A stretch of DNA of 9,721 bases from Thermoplasmata archaeon (GCA_013329855.1 DUJI01000249.1:1-9721); one strand, 5' to 3'. Positions 1-5,653 are shown, counted from the stretch's first letter. The notes: a model not told the origin generated them from the sequence alone. Numbers and translations: made by a program.

Positions 1-1113
1 GCGCTTGGCCGCCTCGATGCCCCGGTAGTACATGGGGATGCGGATGTTCGCGCTCCGGTTCCGCTTGGACCAGGCGATGAACACGGGGGCCTCGTAGCCC
101 GGGACCAGACGGCGGTACGAGTTGGTCGTCGGGTTCGTGAAGGCGCACAGGGCGCGGGCGTGGTCCATGAGGCCGCCGATGTAGTAGCGGCAGGTCTGGC
201 TGATCTCCGCGTACTCGTCGTCCGGGTCGTACATCCGGTTCTTACCCTTCGTCCAGACGGACTGGTGGACGTGCATCCCGCTTGCGTTGTCCCCGAAGAT
301 GGGTTTGGGCATGAACGTGGCCATCATCCCCATCTCGTGGGCGACCATCTTCATCACATACCGGTACGTGACGCAGGCGTCCGCCGTCGGGACGAGCTCG
401 TTGTACCGCATGTCGATTTCGCACTGGCCCGCGGTGGCCACCTCGTGGTGGTGCGCGTCCAGGGTCATGCCGAAGTGGTCGATGAGGACGCGGCAGGCCT
501 CGTTGCGGAAGTCCTGGAGGCTGTCCACGGGCGGAGCAGGGTAGTAGCCCTCCTTGAACCGCACGGGGAAGTCCTTGCCCCCGTTGTCGTGCCAGGGCGC
601 TTCGCGGCTGATGATCTCGTACCCGGCGCCGGACCAGGGGTTCCGCGCATGGTCCGGGGTGGGTGTGAGCCGGATCCCGTCGAAGACGAAGAACTCAATC
701 TCCGGCCCCCAGTACGTCGTGTCGTAGCCGGAATCCTTGGCGTACTGGACTGCCTTCTGGGCGATGTAGCGCGAGTCGCGCGTGAAGCGCTCGTACGTGC
801 CGCCCTCGTACACGTCCACGATCATCCGCGCGGTCCGGTGCTCGCTGTTATACCAGGGCAGGACCGCGAACGTGGACGGGTCGGGCTTCATGACCATGTC
901 CGACTCGTGAATCTCCTTGAACCCGCGAATCGAGGACCCGTCCAGCTTCCCCACGCCTCGTTTGAACTCGTCGGGACCAAGTGACGTCGAGGGAATCGTG
1001 ATGTGTTGGAGTCCCCCGACGAGGTCCACGAACTGCAGATCGATCCAGCGGATCTTCTCCTCCCGGATCCGCTTCAGCACAAGCTCTACACCGTTGGCCT
1101 TCCTGGTCGCCAT
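1..1113 (-). CDS. glnA: Glutamine synthetase, type I (3' part beyond the window)
   Basis: ATP-dependent ligation of ammonia to glutamate, the main cytosolic entry point for nitrogen. I translated the minus strand: 371 codons are present, against about 440-470 for GSI enzymes, so the C-terminal end is cut off by the window edge. Visible motifs are the N-terminal beta-grasp stretch around 25-40, DGSS at 58-61, metal-ligand GPEIEFF at 136-142, HHHEVATAGQ at 221-230 with a second glutamate at 232, SGMHVHQS at 278-285, and NSYRRLVPG at 331-339. The usual NGSGMH reads NASGMH here, a mild substitution. ATG at 1113 is preceded by GGAGG with a 6-base gap, which fixes the start. The gene is divergent from an Lrp/AsnC regulator and probably controlled through the shared 241-bp region. 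The part of the protein that carries the adenylylation site in bacterial GSI-beta enzymes is not in the window, so the subtype cannot be decided. Confidence 0.97.
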   Translation of the reverse strand, partial: MATRKANGVELVLKRIREEKIRWIDLQFVDLVGGLQHITIPSTSLGPDEFKRGVGKLDGSSIRGFKEIHESDMVMKPDPSTFAVLPWYNSEHRTARMIVDVYEGGTYERFTRDSRYIAQKAVQYAKDSGYDTTYWGPEIEFFVFDGIRLTPTPDHARNPWSGAGYEIISREAPWHDNGGKDFPVRFKEGYYPAPPVDSLQDFRNEACRVLIDHFGMTLDAHHHEVATAGQCEIDMRYNELVPTADACVTYRYVMKMVAHEMGMMATFMPKPIFGDNASGMHVHQSVWTKGKNRMYDPDDEYAEISQTCRYYIGGLMDHARALCAFTNPTTNSYRRLVPGYEAPVFIAWSKRNRSANIRIPMYYRGIEAAKR

Positions 1114-1119
1114 CCGCTT

Positions 1120-1125
1120 CCTCCC
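1120..1125 (-). promoter_or_regulatory. Ribosome binding site of glnA
   Basis: Minus strand reads GGGAGG, ending 6 bases before the ATG at 1113. It is complementary to the archaeal 16S rRNA 3' end (CCUCC) and supports both the start codon and a leadered mRNA. Confidence 0.8.
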
Positions 1126-1132
1126 TCGGAAT

Positions 1133-1169
1133 CCCCCGGAGGGGCCTGGCCGGACGGAGGGTTCCGCCC
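1133..1169 (-). promoter_or_regulatory. Two hairpins in the glnA 5' leader
   Basis: On the minus strand, 1169-1152 folds as GGGCGGA, loop ACCC, TCCGTCC: seven pairs, one of them G.U in RNA. A second hairpin at 1144-1133 is CCCC, loop UCCG, GGGG, a cUNCGg-type stable tetraloop. GCCTGGCC is directly repeated on the plus strand at 1144-1151 and 1171-1178. With the TATA box near 1200 the mRNA should start near 1174, so the first hairpin would sit almost at the 5' end and the second just before the ribosome binding site. The pairing is seen; any regulatory role is inferred, and GC-rich leaders fold easily by chance. Confidence 0.4.
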
Positions 1170-1195
1170 TGCCTGGCCTATTGAAGGAAATGATA

Positions 1196-1205
1196 CATAT
1201 ATAAA
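1196..1205 (-). promoter_or_regulatory. TATA box of glnA, possibly bidirectional
   Basis: Minus strand reads TTTATATATG, containing the archaeal consensus TTTATATA. Transcription should start about 26 bases downstream (near 1174), leaving a leader of about 60 nt. The same bases read TATATAAA on the plus strand (1198-1205), so the element could also fire toward the regulator gene with a start near 1228. Confidence 0.75.
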
Positions 1206-1230
1206 CGATAACGCCCTTCAACCGTACAAT

Positions 1231-1240
1231 TGACCGGTCA
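1231..1240. promoter_or_regulatory. Perfect 10-bp palindrome in the glnA/lrp intergenic region
   Basis: TGACCGGTCA is its own reverse complement. It lies about 25 bp upstream of the glnA TATA box and would sit at the start of a transcript reading toward the regulator. Position and symmetry suit a dimeric transcription factor, perhaps the adjacent Lrp-type protein. No binding evidence is available. Confidence 0.4.
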
Positions 1241-1259
1241 TCGCACGCTGGGTGATACA

Positions 1260-1358
1260 ATGTCGCAGCAACGGGCCCTTCTTGCGGAGGATATCGAGCA
1301 TTCGACCGATCCCGCCACTCCATTAGGAGAGCCTAAAAGTGGGGGGGAAACACGGTGA
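1260..1358 (+). CDS. Possible 32-codon leader ORF upstream of the Lrp gene
   Basis: I found this ORF by reading the intergenic region. ATG at 1260 opens 32 codons (MSQQRALLAE... ending GGETR) and stops at TGA 1356-1358, overlapping the GTG start of the regulator (GTGA). GGTGAT, complementary to the 16S 3' end, ends three bases before the ATG, the same arrangement used by the PRC-barrel gene. Against it, only about half of its codons end in G or C, whereas neighbours are far higher, and no family is recognised. It could be a translational-coupling leader, with a tandem Gln-Gln at codons 3-4, or simply an open stretch of leader. Function unknown. Confidence 0.3.
   Translation: MSQQRALLAEDIEHSTDPATPLGEPKSGGETR
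1323..1336. promoter_or_regulatory. Inverted repeat before the Lrp gene, candidate autoregulatory operator
   Basis: TTAGG-AGAG-CCTAA is a perfect 5-4-5 inverted repeat ending 18 bases before the GTG start at 1355. Lrp/AsnC proteins commonly bind 13-15-bp imperfect palindromes and repress their own genes, so size and position fit. The symmetry is seen; the role is inferred. Confidence 0.4.
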
Positions 1359-1813
1359 CGCCCGCGGTCAAGCTGGATGAGTTGGACCTCCGCATCGTCG
1401 CCCTGTTGAACCAGGACGCGCGCAAGTCCTACCGGGACATCGCGCGGGAGATCCAGGCGAGCATCAGCACGGTCTCCAACCGGATCCGCAAGCTCGAGTC
1501 CGAGGGCGTGATCACGGGCTACGCACCGCTCATCGACGAGTCCAAGATCGGCTTTGATGTCCTGGCCATCGTCGGTGTGAAGATCCACAAGGGCAAGCTC
1601 CTCGAGGTGCAGCGGCGCATCGCGAAGGACGAGCGCGTGACCCACGTCTTCGACGTCACGGGCGAGTGGGATTCGATTCTCGTCGTGCGCCTCAAGAGCA
1701 CCCGCGAGCTGGACGGGTTCATCAAGCGCCTCGGGTCCATGGAATACGTCGAGAACACGTACACCCAGGTCGTCCTGAACGTGGTCAAGGAGGAGCGCCG
1801 GGTCCTCCCCTGA
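1355..1813 (+). CDS. Lrp/AsnC-family transcriptional regulator
   Basis: 152 residues, the usual length for this family. Residues 7-55 form the AsnC-type helix-turn-helix (LDELDLRIVALL, then SYRDIAREI and the recognition helix STVSNRIRKLESEGVI). Residues about 70-140 form the RAM effector-binding domain, with DVTGEWDSILVVR in the position that usually contacts amino acids at the dimer interface. Such proteins act as dimers or octamers in the cytoplasm and respond to amino acids. The GTG start at 1355 follows a G-rich stretch (1341-1347) usable as a ribosome binding site and overlaps the stop of a possible leader ORF. Because it is divergent from glnA, control of glutamine synthesis is the likeliest job, an arrangement also known in haloarchaea. 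The effector cannot be read from the sequence. Confidence 0.93.
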   Translation: MTPAVKLDELDLRIVALLNQDARKSYRDIAREIQASISTVSNRIRKLESEGVITGYAPLIDESKIGFDVLAIVGVKIHKGKLLEVQRRIAKDERVTHVFDVTGEWDSILVVRLKSTRELDGFIKRLGSMEYVENTYTQVVLNVVKEERRVLP

Positions 1814-1829
1814 CCCCCGAGTAAAGGGA

Positions 1830-1850
1830 GTTCCTACGGAACCTATATCT
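1830..1850 (+). promoter_or_regulatory. Promoter of the zinc-ribbon/NfeD/flotillin operon with adjoining inverted repeat
   Basis: CTATAT at 1843-1848 is a TATA box about 45 bases before the ATG at 1891, predicting a start near 1871 and a leader of about 20 nt. Immediately upstream, GTTCC-TAC-GGAAC (1830-1842) is a perfect 5-3-5 inverted repeat covering the BRE position, where a bound protein would block or recruit TFB. It lies only 17 bases after the Lrp stop, so a weak hairpin role at the end of that mRNA is possible too. Confidence 0.5.
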
Positions 1851-1890
1851 CGCCAGAGCCCCCCATTCTACCCACCCGGAGTGGAGGGAC

Positions 1891-2409
1891 ATGGCAGGGT
1901 ACCTGAACTTCGACCCGAACCGGAAGCTCGAGTTCGAGCCGGGGCGTCCCCTGGAGTTCAATCCGGGCCGGCCCTTGGAGTTCCTACCCAACCGCGAACT
2001 GGAGTTCCAACCGAACCGGGACCTTGGATTCGGTCACCGCGGAATCGTGTTCCGGGGGTATATCTGCCCCATTTGCGGAGCCCTAGTGGCCCCGGATGCG
2101 GCGAACTGCAATGAGTGCGGCGCCGTGTTCGAAGGCCCGCCCGCTCCGCCGCCTCCAACCCCGGCCACGCCGGCCGGAGGCCGCCGACGGGGAAGCTCGA
2201 AATCACCTCCGCCGACACCCAAGGCACCCGTCCCGCCCGTGAGGCCCGGCGCCTCGTACTGCTCGTACTGCGGCGTCCAGCTCCATGCGGGGGACACCTT
2301 CTGCTGGAACTGCGGCACCCGCGTCGCGGGGGGTACCGAGGCCGTGAAGCTGCCCGCGAGGAAGACGGAGCCCGTCACCCGGGAGTGGCGGCGCCCCGGG
2401 GAGCGTTGA
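1891..2409 (+). CDS. Double zinc-ribbon protein with N-terminal LEFxPxRx octapeptide repeats
   Basis: 172 residues with no recognised family over its full length. Residues 5-47 are an eight-residue repeat, five copies plus a partial sixth. Residues 59-76 form a first zinc ribbon (C59, C62, C73, C76; CPICG and CNECG). Residues 81-122 are a Pro-rich, basic linker. Residues 124-141 form a second ribbon (C124, C127, C138, C141), followed by a charged tail. There is no membrane segment or signal peptide. Paired CxxC ribbons of this type usually mediate protein or nucleic-acid contacts in archaeal proteins. GGAGGG at 1883-1888 precedes the ATG closely. The gene heads the operon, four bases before the NfeD gene, suggesting a soluble partner or adaptor of the flotillin membrane scaffold. 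That role is inference. Confidence 0.85.
   Translation: MAGYLNFDPNRKLEFEPGRPLEFNPGRPLEFLPNRELEFQPNRDLGFGHRGIVFRGYICPICGALVAPDAANCNECGAVFEGPPAPPPPTPATPAGGRRRGSSKSPPPTPKAPVPPVRPGASYCSYCGVQLHAGDTFCWNCGTRVAGGTEAVKLPARKTEPVTREWRRPGER
1903..2031 (+). repeat. 24-nt coding repeat (octapeptide LEFxPxRx, 5.4 copies)
   Basis: Residues 5-47 of the zinc-ribbon protein read as LNFDPNRK, LEFEPGRP, LEFNPGRP, LEFLPNRE, LEFQPNRD and a last LGF. Leu, Phe, Pro and Arg are invariant in the five full units, Asn or Gly precedes Arg, and the fourth position varies. DNA identity between units is only partial, so the repeat is kept at the protein level rather than being a recent duplication. Confidence 0.9.
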
Positions 2410-2413
2410 GAAC

Positions 2414-2950
2414 ATGGCATGGTTGCTCGGCTTGAGCCCGTACACCTGGATCATGATCGCCTTCATCGTGTTGCTGTTCCTGGTCATGGCCCTGGGCGAT
2501 ATCGGGGGAATCGACTTCGACCACGACATCGGCGGGGGAGGCGACATCGACGGAGGCCTGAGCCCCCTCAGCCTGCCGATCATCGCGTCCTTCGGCGCGG
2601 CCTTCGGCGGATTCGGCACGATCTTCGAGTACCTGAAGTACGGCGAGGTCCTGACGCCCCTCCTGGCCGCCGCGTGCGCAGGGCTCGTGGGCGCCGGCAT
2701 GTACGTCCTCATGCTCAACGTGTTCGTCAAGACCCAGGCGGAGACCAAGGTGGACCTGGAGACGTTGATGGGATACAAGGGCCAGGTCCTCGTCCCGATC
2801 CGTCCGGGTCAGCCGGGGCAGATCGTCGTGGTCACCGAGGCCCGCGGGCGGACGCTCCTGCAGGCCGTCTCCGACACGGAGATCACGACGGATGAGCACG
2901 TGGTCGTGGACAGCGTCGTAGGGAACTCGGTCAAGGTACACAAGGTGTGA
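2414..2950 (+). CDS. NfeD-like membrane protein, flotillin partner
   Basis: 178 residues. Hydrophobic segments at about 9-27, 54-72 and 80-103 form a membrane anchor. An Asp/Gly/His-rich loop (29-48, with IDFDHDIGGG) follows the first. Residues 115-178 form a soluble OB-fold typical of NfeD C-termini (MGYKGQVLVPIRPGQ, ending NSVKVHKV). There is no N-terminal serine-protease domain, so this is the short, non-proteolytic class like Bacillus YuaF. Such proteins sit beside flotillins and help organise membrane microdomains. The ATG lies four bases after the zinc-ribbon stop, and the flotillin gene begins 18 bases after this one, so all three are surely cotranscribed. The Asp-rich loop might bind metal, but that is speculation. 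Confidence 0.88.
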   Translation: MAWLLGLSPYTWIMIAFIVLLFLVMALGDIGGIDFDHDIGGGGDIDGGLSPLSLPIIASFGAAFGGFGTIFEYLKYGEVLTPLLAAACAGLVGAGMYVLMLNVFVKTQAETKVDLETLMGYKGQVLVPIRPGQPGQIVVVTEARGRTLLQAVSDTEITTDEHVVVDSVVGNSVKVHKV

Positions 2951-2953
2951 GAC

Positions 2954-2965
2954 GGAGAGGTGATC
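2954..2965 (+). promoter_or_regulatory. Ribosome binding site that decides the flotillin start
   Basis: GGAGAGGTGATC contains AGGTGATC, an eight-base match to the complement of the archaeal 16S 3' end. It ends three bases before GTG 2969. The in-frame GTG at 2960 lies inside this site, so 2969 is the better start and the protein is three residues shorter than the longest reading. Confidence 0.75.
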
Positions 2966-2968
2966 GTT

Positions 2969-4444
2969 GTGGCGGGGGAAGAAAATTTGAGGTTTGTGTT
3001 CCTGGGAATCGTGATCGTCGTCTTTGCGGCCATCCTTCTGTACGCGAGCCGCTACAAGAAGGTGCCCCCGAACATGGCCATGGTCGTCTTCGGAAAGAAG
3101 CAGAAGGGGCGCGGGGGTCGTGGCTACCAGGTCCTTTCCGGAGGCGCCAAGCTCATCGTACCCATCGTCGAGTCCGTCGAGTGGCTGCGCCTGGATGTCC
3201 GTACGTTGGACCTCGTCGTCTCGGAGATCGTGACGGATGTCAAGCGGTCCGGCGCACGAATCAACATCAAAGCCGTGGCCCAGGTCAAGATCTCCTCGGA
3301 CGAGGCGACGCTGAACACCGCGGCCGAGAACCTGCTCGGGAAGACGGAGCAGCAGGTCGACGAGATCGCCCTCAAGACGCTCGAGGGCCACGTCCGTGGG
3401 GTGTGCGCCACTCTGACCGTCGAAGAGGTCAACTCGGACCGGGACGCCATCGCGTCGAAGATCCTCGGCATGGCCGGCAATGACCTCCGGAACATGGGCA
3501 TCGAGATCCGGTCCTTCGTGATCAAGGAGATCGAGGACGCGCAGGGCTACCTGACCGCGCTCGGCGTCAAGCGCACGGAGGAGGTCAAGCGCGATGCGCG
3601 CGTCGGCAAGGCCAACGCGAACCGTGAGGCCACCGTCGCGGAGGCCACCGCCGCCCAGGAGGCGGAGAAGGCGAACGCCCAGGCCGAGGCGAACGTCGCG
3701 CAGTACCACCGGGACCGGGACGTGATCAAGCAGCAGTCCGAGGCCACCGTGGAGCTGGAGCGGGCCAACAAGGAGATCGCCTTCCAGCTGCAGACCGCGA
3801 AGAGGAACCAGGAGCTCATCGTGGAGCAGCGGAAGATTGACATCCGCGCGAAGGAGCAGGAGGTCCTGGTCCAGCAGCAGGAGGTCCTGCGCCGGGAGCA
3901 GGAGCAGACCGCCGCGCAGGTCGTCCCCGCGAAGGCCGCGGCGGACGCCGTGGCCGCCCAGGCGGACGGGGAGAAGAGGAAGTTAATCATCACCGCGGAG
4001 GGCGAGAAGGAGCGCGCCATCCTCGTGGCCGAGGGGGAGCGCGAGCGCCTCGCCCGCACGGCGATGGGCGAGGCCGAGCGGATCCGCCAGGAAGGGACGG
4101 CGGAGGCGGACATCATCCGGCTGAAGGGCGAGGCCCAGGCGTACGCGATCAAGGCCACCGGGCTCGCCGAGGCCACCGCGATGCAGGCGAAGGCCGAGGC
4201 CTGGGAGAAGTACGGCAAGGCCGCGGTCACCCAGCTCATCGTGGAGAAGCTGCCGGAGATCGTCCAGAACGCCGCGAAGTCCCTGGAGTCGACCCAGAAG
4301 CTCATCATCATGGGTGAGCGCGGGCCGTCCCAGCTCGTCGGAAGCGTCGTGGACATCGCCGCGACCGCCCCCGCGCTCGTGAAGGCCCTGACCGGGATGG
4401 ACCTCTCCGAGCTAGCAGGCAAGCTGAAGGACATCACGAAGTGA
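2969..4444 (+). CDS. floT: Flotillin (SPFH-domain membrane scaffold protein)
   Basis: 491 residues from GTG 2969 (494 from GTG 2960), the usual flotillin length. A single hydrophobic anchor lies at 8-26, then the SPFH domain at about 32-205 (VPPNMAMVVFG, LIVPIVESVEWL, DVRTLDLVV, TLEGHVRG, MGIEIRSFVIKEIED). A long Ala/Glu/Lys-rich coiled coil spans 200-415, and a C-terminal segment (420-491) with GERGPSQLVG resembles YuaG/FloT. Flotillins oligomerise on the inner face of the membrane and cluster proteins in ordered microdomains. The upstream NfeD gene is the standard partner and supports the call. The symbol is by analogy with Bacillus. The coiled coil has a clear 11-residue rhythm, listed separately. 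No key region is missing. Confidence 0.95.
   Translation: MAGEENLRFVFLGIVIVVFAAILLYASRYKKVPPNMAMVVFGKKQKGRGGRGYQVLSGGAKLIVPIVESVEWLRLDVRTLDLVVSEIVTDVKRSGARINIKAVAQVKISSDEATLNTAAENLLGKTEQQVDEIALKTLEGHVRGVCATLTVEEVNSDRDAIASKILGMAGNDLRNMGIEIRSFVIKEIEDAQGYLTALGVKRTEEVKRDARVGKANANREATVAEATAAQEAEKANAQAEANVAQYHRDRDVIKQQSEATVELERANKEIAFQLQTAKRNQELIVEQRKIDIRAKEQEVLVQQQEVLRREQEQTAAQVVPAKAAADAVAAQADGEKRKLIITAEGEKERAILVAEGERERLARTAMGEAERIRQEGTAEADIIRLKGEAQAYAIKATGLAEATAMQAKAEAWEKYGKAAVTQLIVEKLPEIVQNAAKSLESTQKLIIMGERGPSQLVGSVVDIAATAPALVKALTGMDLSELAGKLKDITK
3962..4225 (+). repeat. 33-nt coding repeat: 11-residue (hendecad) coiled-coil units in flotillin
   Basis: Residues 332-419 divide into eight 11-residue blocks beginning with Ala or Gly and mostly carrying Glu in position 4, for example ADGEKRKLIIT, AEGEKERAILV, AEGERERLART, AMGEAERIRQE. 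An 11-residue period favours a straight or slightly right-handed coil, as known for SPFH-family stalks. It is seen directly in the translation and is not a recent DNA duplication. Confidence 0.8.
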
Positions 4445-4448
4445 GGGC

Positions 4449-4625
4449 GTGGCCACGCCCCGGGTCGAGTGGTCCCTCAACCGGGACCCCGACCTCCTTA
4501 TTGAGATCTGGTCCACCGAAGCCTTGGTCGAGGCGGTCCTTGGGGCGCTGCTCGAGGACCCCGAGGCGATGAAGCGAGCGGTCTCCCTCCTGACCGCCGG
4601 AAGGAAGCCGAACGGGGGCGCCTAG
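4449..4625 (+). CDS. Small protein of unknown function, last gene of the flotillin operon
   Basis: 58 residues, found by reading the interval. GTG at 4449 lies four bases after the flotillin stop, and TAG 4623-4625 ends it. About nine tenths of its codons end in G or C, matching its neighbours and supporting real coding. The sequence begins MATPRVEWSLNRDPD, then a predicted helical stretch (about 15-50, with hydrophobic LLIEIW and ALVEAVLGALL), then a basic, Gly-rich tail. There is no membrane segment, cysteine or recognised family. No separate strong ribosome binding site is seen; translation is probably coupled to flotillin. The last bases overlap the convergent PRC-barrel gene in a shared CTAG. 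A flotillin-associated role is inference from position only. Confidence 0.6.
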   Translation: MATPRVEWSLNRDPDLLIEIWSTEALVEAVLGALLEDPEAMKRAVSLLTAGRKPNGGA

Positions 4626-4858
4626 AGCGTCATCACGACGACGTCTTTGACGGACCGCATGCCCTTGAAGGGCAGGATGAACCGGCCCTCGGGATCCGTC
4701 TTGAACTCCTTTCCACCCACATTCTCCGCAGGCAGCACAAGGACGTCCGATAGCTTGCCGCTCTTCGTGTTCACGATGAAATTGTCGATCGTCCCGAGGA
4801 TCTGCCCGTCGTTGGTCATGACGGTCTTCCCCCGGAGCTCGGTTGCGAACTTCTTCAT
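4622..4858 (-). CDS. Small stand-alone PRC-barrel protein
   Basis: 78 residues covering one PRC-barrel fold from end to end: FATELRGKTVMTNDGQILGTI at the start (listed here in part, residues 4-24), then FIVNTKSGKLSDVLV, and ending FKGMRSVKDVVVMTL. Small archaeal PRC-barrel proteins of this size are adaptors. In haloarchaea, CdpB-type PRC proteins belong to the SepF/FtsZ division machinery, and other archaeal PRC proteins are linked to RNA metabolism. Which group this belongs to cannot be read here. The ATG at 4858 is preceded by GGTGAT with a three-base gap, a good ribosome binding site. The gene is convergent with the flotillin operon and lies downstream of a membrane protein gene on the same strand, but with its own TATA-like element. 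Confidence 0.88.
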   Translation of the reverse strand: MKKFATELRGKTVMTNDGQILGTIDNFIVNTKSGKLSDVLVLPAENVGGKEFKTDPEGRFILPFKGMRSVKDVVVMTL

Positions 4859-4876
4859 CCCATCACCCGCATCGGT

Positions 4877-4911
4877 GAGGGCCCTCCGCGGCCCCGCCGC
4901 GTCGGGATCCC
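4877..4911 (-). promoter_or_regulatory. Three abutting palindromes in the leader of the PRC-barrel gene
   Basis: GAGGGCCCTC (4877-4886, perfect palindrome) is followed directly by CGCGGC-CCC-GCCGCG (4887-4901, a perfect 6-3-6 inverted repeat) and, after two bases, GGGATCCC (4904-4911, perfect palindrome). They sit between the predicted transcription start (near 4920) and the start codon. They may form a structured leader, or a hairpin ending transcription of the upstream membrane protein gene, although no T-tract follows. The base pattern is seen; the function is inferred. Confidence 0.4.
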
Positions 4912-4941
4912 ATCCCTTTGTCTGACATACATCTGACGCGA

Positions 4942-4950
4942 CCTATATGA
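4942..4950 (-). promoter_or_regulatory. TATA-like element for the PRC-barrel gene
   Basis: Minus strand reads TCATATAGG. A start about 26 bases downstream falls near 4920, giving a leader of about 60 nt that contains the three palindromes and the GGTGAT ribosome binding site. Just downstream, TCTGAC is repeated (plus strand 4921-4926 and 4932-4937) 11 bases apart, about one helical turn. Confidence 0.4.
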
Positions 4951-4981
4951 GGCTTGTGTCAACGCCTGGCCGCGATGGACG

Positions 4982-5653
4982 TCAGCGCTCGACCTGCCAT
5001 TCGCGGGGCGGCGGGGCGCGGACCATGGGTTGCCGCATGCTCTTGAGGAACGGCCAGACCCCGCCCACGATGCCCAGGACGACCGCGATCAGAAGGAACC
5101 ACCAGCCGAGGGCGGCGCCCCAGCTCAGAGTCGTGCCGCCCACGACCACAGAGCCCCAGTATCCGGTGATCGCGGACCAGCGCGTGCTCAAGGCCGCGGC
5201 AGGCGGTGCCGTAAGGATCGGGTAGAGGAGGGCCACGAACGCGAAGACCACGACGACCAGGCCCGTGATCAAGAGACCGATCCCCGGAATGCCCTCGAAC
5301 CACTTCAGCGAGTAGAGGGCGAACACGACGAGGAGGACGAGCAGGAACACCACGAGGAGGACGTAGGACGTCCCCATCGAATTGGCCAGCGCGGGTGCCA
5401 CGAAGTTGGGTCGGGAGTACGACTGAATGACCGTGTCCGTCCAGACTCCGCCCTGGTAGGCGACCGAGGTGAGCGTGGTCCAACCGAACGTCGTGACCGT
5501 GTAGTCGCCGCCCCCGTCGTCTGCCGTGATCGACCAGAGGGGACTGGCCATGGCGAGGAGCGTGAAGACCACACCAAGGGCGAGGAACACCCGGGCCCAC
5601 CCGAGCCCCAAGAACCTGTTCACGTAGGTCCTGACCGACTGTGCCGCGGACAT
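4982..5653 (-). CDS. Four-helix membrane protein of unknown function
   Basis: 223 residues with no recognised family. Predicted transmembrane helices are at about 20-40, 93-114, 121-147 and 178-202. An 80-odd-residue loop between helices 1 and 2 is polar and Trp/Tyr/Thr-rich (SPLWSI, GWTTLTS). A shorter Trp-rich loop precedes helix 4 (RWSAITGYWGS). Both termini carry basic residues, which by the positive-inside rule puts them in the cytoplasm and both loops outside. The Pro/Arg tail (RAPPPREWQ) is short. No catalytic or transport motif is visible. The ATG at 5653 has a T-rich TATA element about 27 bases upstream and little ribosome binding site, so the mRNA is probably leaderless. It follows cdc48 on the same strand but appears to have its own promoter. 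Confidence 0.8.
   Translation of the reverse strand: MSAAQSVRTYVNRFLGLGWARVFLALGVVFTLLAMASPLWSITADDGGGDYTVTTFGWTTLTSVAYQGGVWTDTVIQSYSRPNFVAPALANSMGTSYVLLVVFLLVLLVVFALYSLKWFEGIPGIGLLITGLVVVVFAFVALLYPILTAPPAAALSTRWSAITGYWGSVVVGGTTLSWGAALGWWFLLIAVVLGIVGGVWPFLKSMRQPMVRAPPPREWQVER

Noticed and set aside
160..984. 274-codon open frame on the plus strand
   Set aside because: Antisense to the clear glutamine synthetase frame and lacking any domain.
1903..2031. 24-base periodicity considered as a CRISPR or DNA-level tandem repeat
   Set aside because: There are no spacers, DNA identity between units is partial, and the period is explained by a conserved protein octad.
2960..2968. Flotillin start at GTG 2960
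   Set aside because: This codon lies within the AGGTGATC ribosome binding site; GTG 2969 has correct spacing.
2375..3709. 444-codon open frame on the minus strand
   Set aside because: Shadow of NfeD and flotillin; composition is Asp/Leu/His-rich with no recognisable fold.
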